Source of the DNA: Diospyros lotus
Lineage: Eukaryota; Streptophyta; Magnoliopsida; Ericales; Ebenaceae
Direction of reading: 5' to 3'
Length of the DNA: 64,000 nucleotides
NCBI RefSeq assembly: GCF_014633365.1
Contig: NC_068341.1
Span: forward strand, 19,388,339 to 19,452,338
The position numbers and the translations under genes were made by a program. Below the pieces are notes generated by a model, which was given only the letters and a program-made list of their open reading frames with translations, was not told where the DNA came from and did not search any database. Shown here one piece after another: positions 47,923 through 59,781 of the stretch (the first letter of the stretch is position 1; each line of letters begins with the position of its first letter).

Positions 47923-50900
47923 ACCCCTAAAAAGAAATCCCTCGAGAAACCCAAGCCGAAGAGTAAAGGTTCACTCGGTGGAGATCAGTTGTCCAAATTC
48001 AGATTACACCCATGAACCAATTTCCCTTAAAACCCTACTACAGTAGCACATTTTACTCCATGAGAGCCATATGTCATAAAGTCTACTACACAACAACCCA
48101 CAAGCAACCAAATGCGTTCCAGCTCATTCCTAGAAAAGCCCCTCCAAACCGAATACTGCCAGAAACCGTATAATTCATCAATTTTTAAGCAATATTTTTC
48201 GATATACTGCCAGAATACACGCACCGTACCGTACACAGCACAAATTGTGAACCCACAAATAGATTACCCAAATCCACTCAATTAAACAAACGCAAAAGCA
48301 AAATCACTTAAAATTGAAATGGATACTGCTAATAGAAACAAAAGAACATGGATTCCTAAAAGAAGAGTACATCAGCTTATCTGGTCCAATAATTGCATAA
48401 ATCCACCTGAAATCTCCCTGTAAAGGAGCCGATAATTTAGCTTCCAAAATCAGGAAGAACCCAAAAAAATATATCGTTTCCAAAAATGTAGAGACAACTA
48501 AAAATTGTGTCCATATAGAGAGAAAATTTCATTCAAATAATACATGGCATTTTGGGTAATCCATCAATTCTTTTGTTCACAACAACGTTTCATATATAGT
48601 CTCACTCAAAGCTACTTAACGAAAAGAAGAATGTGATATAATTTTTAAAACTTAAAAGAGTATTTTGATTTTTATAACAAACCTCAAAGATGCACATTAT
48701 ATTTTATTTTTAAAATTATTTTGTATTACAATTTGCATAGGTGATTTAGAAAACTTAAGTTTTAATTTTTAAAACTTAAGAATTTGAATTTTCTCCCTCA
48801 ATAGTCAATACAAGAGCTCCAATTTTCTCAATATAAATATCATTGAAATCCATTGTAATTTGTAAATCACCTTGCGTTTAAAGAAAATATCTTTTAACAA
48901 ATACGTGGTTTTTTTTTGTTTAATTTACATAAATATATATTAGAAGAATAACTTAGAGTTTATTTAGCCTGCAACCAAAAAGTAAGATTGCAGGTTTCTT
49001 ATTGTAAAAAAAAAAAAAAAAGAATGATATTATCATATTACTTCAAAATTTAGAGGATACAACCTTAACATAAATGAGGGCATTTTTAAAAGGTACTTAT
49101 TTTTAGTTGTAATATTTGAATATTAAAATTAATTGAAATTAGACCCAAAAAAGGGGTCTTGGCGATAATTGGGACTTGAGAGGAATTTAAATGGACCAAA
49201 GGTGAATATGTAAAGAAATAGGGTCTAAGCATAGTTCTCTAAAATTGCTCAAAGAAGCCATTTCCATTAAAATTAAGGAGATGACTTTGAGTGCAAAATT
49301 CAACCAAATCAAAGCAAATTGGAGTATTGGACCAAGCCCAATACTGGGCATTGCAGGCAAGGTTATGAGGAACTCATGGGACCCAAGTTCGCAAGAAATT
49401 ACTAAGTGGATTAAAAGTTATTTGAGCCCAAAAATAGTTGAAATGCACAACGAATTGGTCGGATAGCCTACTTTGAACCAAAATAAGATCCGAACGGGCC
49501 TGAGTTGAAACGATCTAAAATGGGCATTGAAGTAGGCATGACCAATAACACGATGGTACTTCTGGATTTCACAATCGACTATTAAATAAGTAATAATCAA
49601 ATCTCAAAAGATTGCGAAAAAATTACTTGAGAGACAATGAACAATTTGGGTAAGCCACTTTGAGTCAAAAGTATGAGCAAATGATCACGAATACAAATCA
49701 GATCAAATCATTTTACAAAAATGGATGAAATCTGGCTGACATATGCGTGTAAATACAAAACTAGAAATTTCATTTGAGGTATGGTGACGATGGCGGGTAG
49801 GCATGGCTAGGCGGTGAGACCAATAAAGGCGACAGGCAATGACAACGAGGGTATCAGGCGACAATGGTAGCATGTTGGGGTCACTAAACTCAACTATAAA
49901 AACCAAGGTCTTCTTTGGTTTTGGATACACCAATGAGAAAGAGCAATTAGAGAAGAAGAGATTGACAAAGATTTGAGGGATTTTCAGTTGCCAGGAAAAC
50001 CAGTTTGACGAACTAGGTTGCTCGAGAAAACAGAGCAACAAGAGGGGGTCCGACGTTTTCTAACCTTTTCAACAATGAGAAGTGGCAAACAATGGTCGAC
50101 GATGAGGCAAGCAACAACAACAAGAGGTAGCAATAACGAGCAACTAGAATGTGATAGGAAGGGGAGCCACATGTGATTTTTGAAACTTTTTCAAGTTTAT
50201 GAGGTGACACTTCTACCCCCAAAGTTTTGGGTTATTACACTTAGACCCGCTATATTCTGCTATTCATACACATGCCCTTTATTTTTGCTCAACTTGCATG
50301 AATACCCTACAATTTACCTGTTATTATATTTATGGCCATTCAAATTTGCATAAATTGCTCTATTGTCATGAAATTTATAGATGTAGTATAATGTTAAAAT
50401 TTTCTATTTAATAAGCAGCTTTTTATAATTATTGTATCAAACATTCTATAAATTTGTAGTAAACAAACTTCTCAAAAAAATACTAATAAACTTAAACAAA
50501 AAAATTGTCTGGTATCATAATATTAAAAAAAAAATTGATTGTTATCATGAGCATATACAGGAAAGTGAAAAGTAAACACACAATATATCAATAAAAATAC
50601 ATCTGTGTTTATCAGTTTGATAAAAAAAAAAGGTCATTTAAATCACATCCTAATAAAAATGTTATTCCAACCTCTTTCTTTACTTCTCTCAACTGAAAAA
50701 AAAAAATGTACACTAAAACTCAATATTGAATCACCATCTCATTGAACTCGGGACGATTGATATTTTTATAATGAACTACTATAGTGAATATTTTATTTTT
50801 GTAATAAGTTACATCATTCTATATATAATGTTTTTATTTATATATTATTACACCATCAAATTTGATAGTATAATAAGATTGTTTAATGGGAAAAGAAGAA

Positions 50901-52218
50901 AGAAAGAGCCAAATTTCCTGACTTCCATTTAGGAATTATAACTTTTGCTAAAAACTTGGATCATCTGAATTTACAGGCATGTCTTAAGGATGAGTTGATG
51001 TGTGAAGTAAAAATGTTGAAGGCTAAATTGATAATTTAAACTCTTATTAAGAGAAAAGGACAAATGGGGCAGAGCAGTTGAGCTTGTTTACTGCAAGTTG
51101 CAAGCAACCATGTCTTCAACCCAAATCTAAGAATAGTGTAGATGTTGTCTTTTTCCTACTACAAGTTGAAATCTTTTATGGCCATAGAAGATAGGGTCCT
51201 CTATTTTGGTGCAAGGCTTTCATGTCTGAATATTTTTTTATACCAACTTCAAACTTAGTGACCTTTCTTTCAGGGTAGCTGCATTTTATATTTTATCTTA
51301 TCTCGACTTTAATTTATGCCACCTAGTTTTAATTATGTAATGCTGCTAATTGAGACATGTTCCATTCCCTAATCTCCAGTTTGTATGCTATATTTAATAT
51401 TCCTACTAAGCATTTCACTTCAATAACCCTGCTCCAAATTCTGCAAAATATTATAATCATAATTTTAACAATTTTAACAACAATCACAAGTCTTAATCTC
51501 AATATCTATCACTAGATCAGATCAAATATTTGAATTGTAATTCACCAATCACCAATCATCTCTGTCAATTACCATATCTTTTGTAAGGTCATCACATCTC
51601 TAATTATACAAAAATAACAACATAAAAAGTCTTTATGCCACTATATAGGATCGGCTACATCAATTTAGCTCAACGATCATTTCTAGAATTCATGTTTGTT
51701 TGATCCAATGAATTTTATGTTTGCTGTTAGGGAAACCCCCATCTTTTATCCGAGCTTGGAACTGATTAGAAGATAAGAATTCACAGGCAAAGTTTATTGC
51801 ATCTCTAATATGCCTAAATATTCTTCAAAAACGTTTTCTTCTTCTTTCTTTACCTCTTTTGCTATAAACTTATTCTATTTCATCAACTTGCCTCCTCACT
51901 CTACCAAAGAAAATAGAAATTCTATATGCAAAGTTAACAAATATCACAAAAAACCCGTACCTAACACAAGCAGCACACTACCGAATCACCGATTGACAGG
52001 TCCAAGATAAGTATAGAGATTGACATTATTACTTTCTTGTTGAATTGGATGTAATTCCAGAAACAAGAGAACAAGACAACATCCTAGAGTTTTCACCAAT
52101 CAAATGTATTATCTCATTACAAGGAAACCTTCAGGGAAGGTTTTGTCTTATGAGTAATTGACAATCAGTTACTAACTCTAGCATATGCACAAACATCAAA
52201 TAGAAATGAGTTTAAAGG
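47923..52218. other. Non-genic DNA between the GT-gamma gene and the FBPase pseudogene
   Basis: No gene is supported. It should include the GT-gamma promoter and leader. A block at about 49480-50230 is less AT-rich and contains a TATA-type site (CTATAAAAACC at 49891), so it may be an old LTR. A LINE 3'-end fragment lies at 51560-51700. Confidence 0.55.
51560..51700 (-). repeat. RTE/Au-SINE-like 3'-end fragment
   Basis: Contains AATAACAACA followed by CTTTATGCCACTATATAGG and ATCGGCTACATC, matching the 3' end of the LINE at 26165-26220 (CTTTATCCCACTATGTGG, GTCGGCTACATG). Plant Au SINEs carry a similar GTCGGCTACATGAAT tail, so a SINE origin is possible. Confidence 0.6.
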
Positions 52219-53750
52219 TTACTTGTTCTCTTCAGCAGCATAGAGCACCTTAATCCCCTCAACATCATTGTAACTACCCAGAAAAATCGGAGATCGCTCG
52301 TGTATCTTCTTTGGGACCAAAACAAGTGCCTGCAAACATACATGTGTCAATTATTTCCTAATATATTACATACATGCTTAATTGTCATTTTAGCATTAAA
52401 GTACTGCTTCACACAGTTCAACAGTGAGATTTTTGCATTGTTACTCCTTGTTTAATTGCTTAGTGTAAGGTGAATTTCTGGTGCAAATTTAGGTAAAGAG
52501 GCATCTGATGTGAGAAAAGTGAACACAATCTTGATAGTATTTTGATTGAACATGGAACAGTGCTCCATCAATGGCAAAATCATTATGGCAGGTGAAAACT
52601 GCATCTTGTACAAGATAAACAATAAGGTTACTGAAACAAAATTTATGATGAAGCAAACTAAGAGATTATGTCACATGCCTGACCAAAATTTCAACAACTT
52701 ATTGCCAATTACTTTATGACCAAAAGGTTCATCAAGTTATTACCAGTTGCTTGCCGGTAAATGTCCAACCTCCAGCTTGTTCCATCAGGAATGACATTGG
52801 GAAGACTTCATAAAGAACCCTATATCACGATTTGTGTAAAAGTGAATCACCAATTCATTCAATACTATAATTTCTCTCTACTCAAAAGTCTATAAAGTGT
52901 GTTAACATACCGAAGTTTCCCATTGGGGCTTTTCTTATTGGCAGTATACAAAAAGATACCACCATAAAGTATGGTGCAACGGACGTCAGCTACCATACTG
53001 TAGATATAATTCAACCAGAAGGATGGAAAAGAGAGAAATGAATATATAGAAATCATAATACTTGTAATAGCTAACTGTTGAGAGTAAAAACAATAGCATA
53101 AAAGATAAAGTTATCCCTCTATCTACAAGCTTCAGCTTTTAGATGACATGGTTGGTTAACAATTCAATGCCAACTAATCTCCAGAAGGAAATTAACAGAT
53201 ACTTTTCAATTTATAAACCACATTCAAGTGGACATCACATTACTCGTATTCTGCAATTTAAAAATAACTTGACCTCAAACTCATTAGAGCAGTAATCAAT
53301 CACAGCAAACAATATCCCCAAAATCAGATTACAAATTGCTTTTATATCTGCTCTTAATAGGATGATTGAGGGCTTCATAGATGACATGATAAAATCCAAA
53401 AGCATTTACCTGGAATAACATAATACAAGTCAAACAAAAGCATAAATTTAGAAATCTCAATCAAATTGCTCAAATTTAATGGGTTAATTATTTGTATGCA
53501 TGTGATGTACGCACCTGAGTGTACTTGTGTGTGGAGAGAGAGAGAAGGGGGGTTGGGGGGGGGGGGGGGGGATTCTGCTGAGTTCTTCAATAACCAGAAT
53601 TCAGAACTGCTTCTGCCTTTCTGTAATGAGAAATGTTAAGACAGCTCAAAGATTTTCTGATTACTGTAGCCAGGGCAAATGTTTTATCATCGTAAAATGT
53701 GCCACAATTGATTGCACATAACTTAGCTCAAACACCCACCACGCCCCCCC

Positions 53751-53782
<32 letters not shown>

Positions 53783-54100
53783 TGAAGGGTAAAGATCCAC
53801 TCACAAGTTTTTCGCTTGTGTTCGGCTTTGAACTCGACCTCTTTGGAAGTTGACTTCCAAAATTAGTTTCCATAGTCTATCCATTTCAACCTTTCTTATA
53901 AGCACATTAAGTTCAATTGACCTATTGGTCCTGGACATGCTAACCAGGAAGATGGATGCACTGTCTTATCAGAATACGAACATATTAGGCTCTTCTGATC
54001 ATTGAGAGCTTAAAACCAATGATACAAGATAATTATGGGGAAAAAGAAAAAAGTGAAATTTGGGGGGAAGGGGGAGTGAAGACAAGGGATAGAAAAGTGG

Positions 54101-55953
54101 TATATACCATTCCGCTTTGCTAGCTGCAGTAGTTAGATTCCAGAATAACTGTTACTGAGAGATGCAAAGTTGTTAAGAGTTTGAACTGTCCAAATTATTA
54201 GTAGTTTCATAATTACTAGAAGATCATCCTAGTAACTTCTTTTTATTTGTAACCAATCGAAGAGGAAGATATGCACAATTATTCCAGTACTTAACTGTGT
54301 TTTGGGAGGTTAAGGTTTCACTTGAAGCAAACCAACCTTGTGTCCCCCATCTCTATTTTTTCTTCATTCTTTGATCGCATTACCTTCCTTTAACTATTCA
54401 TTTCATGCTACAGATTTTCTAAGTGTATTTACACTTAGGGAAGAAGGGGAAAACAAATCAGAAGGCTACTTACATGCCACCACCTGCTCGACAAATAACC
54501 TGATCTGTTACCAGGAGAAGTAACAAGTAGGTATCAGAGCTAAGCAAGGAGGAGCAACAACAGTTGGCACATTTGGAGGCGGATGTCAGATCTTAACTAC
54601 TGGAAAGGAAAGAATTCTTAAGGAGATGCAAGAGAGAACTTGCAGCAATAAATACCAAATTTGATAACCTCACAATTAGTCGTTAAGTTGGGGAAGCTCC
54701 AATAATCAAAATACCAGAGTTCAAACCATTAGTAATGGAGGAACCAAGCATGATGACTCCACATCCCAGTACTTGCCTAGGCTGGTGAAACTGGATGTCC
54801 CACAATTCAATGGGACTCAAGACCTGACGAGTTGGATTTGCAGGAATGATCAATTCTTTGAGTTCCACAAACACAAGGTAATCCTCTAGTATTGTCCTGT
54901 GAGGTCTTGTAGCAAAGCCTTCACATAAGGTAGATCCAACACCATTTCAAGATTTTTTTGGGGATCTAATGAACTAGCAACAAACTGGTTCTATCAGAGG
55001 GTATCGAACTCAGTTTGAGAAATTATTGACAACAGCAGGTAAAATATTAGCTTCTATGTGAGTGGCTTGAAGGACAATATCATGAGTCAAGACTGAGGTG
55101 TAAAAACCTATTGTTAATCACTCTTCAACTCCAAATTCAAATCCTTTGCTAATCAAGAAGCTACGCCCAACAAAACTAAAGGAAATGAGAGACAAAGGCC
55201 TCTATTTCAATTGCAATGAGAAGTGTAGCCTAGGGTATCGCTGTAAGTACTTCTTGCTGAATGAAAAAGGTCTGATGGGAAAGAAGATGATATGGACATG
55301 GAGCTTGAGAAAGCTAATGATGCTGCAGAAGTGGTGGCTCAAAAGAAAGTTGTTGTTCCAGATGCTGAAGGGAAGTTTGAAGTTTCAGTGATCAATAGTG
55401 AGAAGGTCACAGTTCTGGAAGACACAAGGGAGTCAACATTATGATTGAAGGAGTACCAACCGTGGTCACCTATTCTCTGTTACCTCAAATAAACTATGAT
55501 GTTGTTATTGGATTCCTACAAGCTACAAATGAATTTCAATATCAATCGAATGGAAATCATGCTCAGTTGTCTAGCTGCTCTAGAATTTCAAATGGCAGAT
55601 GCAAGAAAATGACTAAGTGAAGGAGGTTAGGAGGGACTTCTTTTACAGGTTTTTTCTCTCATTCCAAGGCCTAACAGGCAATTCTTCTTCCTTAGCACCC
55701 AATGCCATCATTCAAATTAGAGCATTATTTGAATTTATATCAGGATGTCTTTAATGTGCCTAGTGGACTGCCCCAACCTTGATCCCATGACAATAAAATA
55801 GCAAGTTACTAGGAACATCTCCTAGTAATTATGAAACAACTCCTAGAAATCTAGAAATAATTTGAATAGTTCAAAATCCTAAGAACTTCCAATGTCTCTC
55901 AATAAGACTTATTCTGGAATGTTACTGCTACAACTAGGAAAGTGAAATGGTAT
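54101..55953. mobile_element. Long-inverted-repeat element in an FBPase intron
   Basis: 54101-54250 is the inverse of about 55790-55953. Examples are ATACCATTCCGCTTTGCTAG against ATACCATTTCACTTTCCTAG read from the right, TTCCAGAATAA against TTCCAGAATAAG, and TTTCATAATTACTAG against its complement at 55823-55837. Arms of about 150-165 bp around a 1.5-kb interior suggest a Mutator-like element. I could not identify a target duplication or exact ends, and no transposase is visible. The interior holds Gypsy gag sequence. Confidence 0.6.
54520..55450 (+). pseudogene. Ty3/Gypsy gag remnant inside the inverted-repeat element
   Basis: AGGTATCAGAGC at 54528 looks like a primer-binding site. Downstream come VKLDVPQFNGTQDLTSWI (gag domain start), RGYRTQFEKLLTTAG, and a decayed knuckle near LYFNCNEKCSLGYRCK where Gypsy gags have CFNCDEKWSPGHRCK. 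There are several stops and frame breaks; no LTR was recognised. Confidence 0.7.
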
Positions 55954-56533
55954 GTAACAAGAAGATACCTGATAGTAAAAACTTGGAAGGAAAAGACCAT
56001 TTCTTTCCATCATTCATTTATTTATTTATTTATTTTTGGCTAACAAGGGAAAATGCCATTTCAAACATTTGTCTGAAAACAATTTTTGAAGATATCTATC
56101 TGATTATCTTATCAGTTTAGAGATGTTAAGTAGATGGAGTAACAGTCTTGTATCCATATCCTTCAAGCAATAGAACCATTAATAGTCATTCAATGGTCTT
56201 GTCAGATATGGCAGATGCAGAGTCTTATTATTGGACATTTACTGTAAAGAAACCTTTTAGCGCCTAATATGTTCTAATAAGAAACCAAGTACCTTCCAAT
56301 GTATCTTAAGAGACTTTGGTGAGGATCCATCTGTAGGGAACTTGCATTTTTCAAAATACCTCCCATTTGGAAAATGACAATCTCAAGAACATACAACTAA
56401 CAGAAAATATAGATTGCTTCATTTGCTGAGCAAAAAAGAAAGACAGAAGACAAAGATTGCTAAATCGGTTCAACATACTTTGTTGTTGGAGCATCCCAGT
56501 TCTTGGCATTTCCTTCATTTACTGAATAGATTT

Positions 56534-56937
56534 TGTCATGTGCCTATGGTTTACCTAGGATTTGATAGGGAATTGAGAGAAATCAGAGGGGGAATTAGAT
56601 GGGTAGGGAAGGAAATTGGAGCAAGAAATGGGGAAAATTATAGAGAACAGCAAGGAGAGGGAAAATGGAACAGAGAAGGAAAGAAATTAGAGGGAGAGAG
56701 AATTCTAGAGAGAAATCAGATTTTCATTTATCATTTCAAAACATAATCCTTCCATCCTCAGCTGAGGCTTATATATAGCCAAACAGCCTCCCATATGCAC
56801 CCATGTGCAATGTAACAAACAGCCCAACTGCCTATTAGCTAAAGACAAAGCCCTATAACAGAAAATACAAAAGGAAATGTAAATTCCTACTATTATATTT
56901 ACTAATCTATTCTTGGGAAATCCTTAGGGTCATGACA
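56534..56937 (-). mobile_element. Solo LTR of the RLG-1 family, inside an FBPase exon
   Basis: On the minus strand it starts TGTCATGACCCTAAGG and ends CATAGGCACATGACA, like the RLG-1 LTR (TGTCAGGACCCAAGGG, CTTAGGCACATGACA). It has a TATA-type site (GCTATATATAAGCC on minus) and the same CT-rich tail. ATTTT flanks both sides, with one T apparently lost on the left. A lone LTR is the usual result of recombination between two LTRs of a full element. Confidence 0.85.
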
Positions 56938-56964
56938 ATTTTAGAAGAAATGAAACTGGTGCAA

Positions 56965-57260
56965 GCAAAAATAACAACAGTTATAAGCCTTAATTTCACT
57001 AAGTGGGTTCAGCTAAATGAACTCAAAACTTTCCAACCATCCTATCCATGGTCATATCTTTTATAAGGCCATTATACCACCAATCATGTTTAAGGATTTC
57101 CACCAAGTTTCGTTGCTTCATTGGTCTTCGTGTATCAGTATCGGTTTCTATCCGTTTTGCTACAAACTTCTTCTGTTTGAAGCCATTCACTTTACAACTC
57201 ATCACAAAGTAGAGAACTCTAATATAGTGAACAACATACTGACAATAAAATGTTATTAAG
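56965..57260 (-). repeat. RTE/Au-SINE-like fragment in an FBPase intron
   Basis: AATAACAACAG is followed by CACTAAGTGGGTTCAGCTAAATGA and then CATCCTATCCATGGTCATATC, the 3'-region words of plant RTE LINEs and Au-like SINEs. It lies just upstream of the acceptor of the exon that holds the solo LTR. The inner border is approximate. Confidence 0.6.
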
Positions 57261-57607
57261 TGGAAAAGAATAGGCCAAATGTGTTTCCATAATATTGATG
57301 TAGTCTTGTAAGAAAACAGGACATCTTGACAATGGATTTAATACTGAGACAAGATGCTCACCTTGATGTCAGGAGGAGTTAGTAAAAACTGGCCCAGGGA
57401 TGGATCAAGGGTGAATCCATTAACGCCAGATCCAGAGCTCAAAACAAGCTGCAAAACATTATATGCCAAAATACAGTGTCGGAATGGGAAATACTATGGG
57501 TGCAGGCTTGATATCTCAAGTTCACCCCACAAGGGAAAAAACACATACACACAGAGGAGGGGGGAGGTGGCACAGAGAGGGAGGCAATACTTCGCAAGAA
57601 GACAACT

Positions 57608-57833
57608 CTTCATGGTTCATACTGAGCAAGAGCTTCCACACATACAATAGCCAGCAGCAATCATATTCTTCCCAGGTTGCAGGACATCATCTAAAGTAGG
57701 GTCTTCACCATCTTTCAACCCTTCATGGTTCATACTGAGCAAGAGCTTCCACACATACAATAGCCAGCAGCAATCATATTCTTCCCAGGTTGCAGGACAT
57801 CATCTAAAGTAGGGTCTTCACCATCTTTCATAA
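57608..57833. repeat. 113-bp tandem duplication covering an FBPase exon end
   Basis: CTTCATGGTTCATACTGAGC occurs at 57608 and 57721 and the whole 113-bp unit is nearly identical. It covers most of the exon encoding DDVLQPGKNMIAAGYCMCGS plus its GTATGA donor. The copy at 57721-57833 is part of the in-register exon; the copy at 57608-57720 sits in the following intron and lacks a good acceptor. Confidence 0.93.
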
Positions 57834-58210
57834 TATAAATCCCAAAGATCTATATGAAAGAGAAGGCATCCAATTGATCACTGCCATATCAATTGAGAAA
57901 TAGTAGATTTTCAGGCATATATAGAGCTGTACGTTCCAATGGGAACATCACAATCAATGTTAGAGGATCCATCAAGTCAATTGAGCGTAACTGATGGACG
58001 TAACACAGTACCTGCATCAACAGAGCAACTTGACTGCAGAAATGATCCATAAAAATGTTGATTATAGCATAACTTCCAACCATTGCAGAATCCAAAAACA
58101 GCATATAGCAGGGGAAAAAATCAAGAAAAGAGAAAAGGAGCAGACACCTTCTACACATAGATCGATCAACAAAAGTTGCCTCCTCATTCTTCTCAGAGAC
58201 AAGAATACAT

Positions 58211-58689
58211 TGTCACGCATTATGGTCTTGGCGCGACATCGACCGTTTATTGGCAGATTTGAACTGTTTTCTTAGTCATTTCCTTTATGTTACGTTATTA
58301 TGTTTTATTTACTTTATGCTTTGCTATTAGTTGGGATATTATAGCTATAAAGGGAATAGGATATTTTAAGGGGGAGGTCCACATGTAAAGTGGCCTGGGG
58401 AAAAAGACAAATGAGTTAGTTATTGGGGATGGAATCTGCTGTGGTAGCACCCCTGCTAGCGAGTTATATACCCCTATACTCAGATTGTAACGGCATGAAG
58501 AATATCAAGAACAGAATTCTATCCTTTCTCTACCAACTATTCTCTCTATCTCTTCTTCATTTCCTCCTAATCTCTCCCTCTCTCTCTATCTCTTTTATCT
58601 GTGTCATCTCCTTCTAAGATCCCCATCTGATCTCTCTAATTCATATTGGATTAGAGGATGGATTCATTGTCACATTTGGGTCTATGACA
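58211..58689 (+). repeat. RLG-2 5' LTR
   Basis: 479 bp, TGTCACGCATT to CTATGACA. It has the same terminal style and CT-rich tail as the RLG-1 LTR but is otherwise different. The primer site TGGTATTAGAGCACC follows at 58693. Confidence 0.88.
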
Positions 58690-58736
58690 AACTGGTATTA
58701 GAGCACCGGTCTTAGGCATACCAGTAGAAGCAAGGA

Positions 58737-59760
58737 TGGCGGACAGAACCCGCACGAGGAATTTTGAAACGCAACTGCAGCAGGTTAGCTCGACGATGAC
58801 CGAGGTCCAGAATAGGATAGGCCAGATAGAGGTCGAAGAAGCCTAGAACCAAGAGGCAATCCGGGCTATGGATAGCGGGATGGAAGGGGCCTTGGAAGGA
58901 ATGGGGCAGAGGTTGAAAGGTATGGAGCAGAGGCTGGATGGATCAATGGCTAGACTGCAGGATGACATGCAACAATTTATGGTAATGTTCACACGACAAA
59001 ACCAAGTAAGGATGGCTGAAAACTTTCCCCCTAGAGATAGAAATGAGCCTATAATGCATAGAAATGAGGGAAATAGGGGTCGTGCCAATGCCGAAATAGA
59101 GGTTGACCCAAAAGAAACATTGGAAGGAGTGGTGGATAACAATACAAATGGTGCACCTAATGGACAGCACCAGGGGTTCACCATACCCCGGATGGAGATT
59201 CCTATCTTTGAAGGGGTCAACCCCTAGTGGTGGATCAGGAAATGTAAAAGGGTCTTTGAGTGGAACAATGTACCAATGAGGAAGCGAGTAACACTCGTTG
59301 TAGCCTACTTTAATGAGGTTGTCGATGCCTAGTTCCAAGGGTGTGTAAGTGTGCAAAACGAATTCACCTGGGAAGAGTTGGTGACCAGACTATGTGAAAG
59401 ATTTGGAGAAAGAAATAGGGTGGACACTATTGAGGAGTTCAATGAAAACAAACTGGAAGTGTAGAAGTGTATTTAAAGAGATTTGAGGTCATATATGACT
59501 CAACAAAACCCACACCTTACTGAAGCTTATTTCATGTCAAGCTTCTTAAGTGGCTTAGTGAGGACATAAGGCCAATGGTGAAGATGATTAGGCCCCAAAC
59601 AGTAGAACAAGCGACTGAGAGTGCAAGGTTACAAGAAATGATTGTAGAAACACTTATGAAAAAGCAGCAGCAACAACACAAGGGGTTATCGGTGGGACCA
59701 GCCAATGGGGGAGGCAGGTATGTTAGCCGAGAAATTGGTAAGAGTGGAGGAAGTACGAAA
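58737..59760 (+). pseudogene. RLG-2 gag
   Basis: Starts MADRTRTRNFETQLQQ; a TAG follows at about codon 37. Then come a heptad-like GMEGALEGMGQRLKGMEQRL segment and WWIRKCKRVFEWNNV (gag core) after another TAG. The end contains SGLSEDIRPMVKMIRPQTVE. Three or more nonsense codons. Confidence 0.85.
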
Positions 59761-59781
59761 TAGGGGACAGGGCCTAGCACA

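Larger units (their letters stand above)
52219..58210 (-). pseudogene. Cytosolic fructose-1,6-bisphosphatase pseudogene, 5' part cut off
   Basis: The family removes the 1-phosphate of fructose 1,6-bisphosphate in cytosolic sucrose synthesis. Exons in transcription order are 58210-58148 (LVSEKNEEATFV), 58011-57933 (LDGSSNIDC), 57849-57736 (DDVLQPGKNMIAAGYCMCGS), 57448-57362 ([16 protein letters not shown]), 56955-56479 (IYSVNEGNAKNWD, split by a solo LTR), 56359-56293 (EKCKFPTDGSSPKSL), 52997-52911 ([17 protein letters not shown]), 52819-52744 (VLYEVFPMSFLMEQAGG) and 52329-52219 (KIHERSPIFLGSYNDVEG, stop TAA). Splice sites are mostly canonical and the phases agree. The C-terminus is that of the cytosolic, not the plastid, enzyme. 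Lesions: about 13 extra bases and an in-frame TGA replace the metal-binding Phe-Asp-Pro; one extra base before RYIG shifts the frame; His-Arg of VADVHRT is Arg-Cys; a solo LTR lies in an exon; RLG-2 cuts the first visible exon. The coding region upstream is outside the window. Confidence 0.92.

Noticed and set aside
56535..56543. Ala-His-Asp as the start of an FBPase exon after a TAG acceptor
   Set aside because: These codons come from the end of the solo LTR; the true exon continues on its other side at 56938-56955.
57354..57699. Plus-strand open frames of 78-98 codons
   Set aside because: They run antisense to FBPase exons and the duplicated exon copy.
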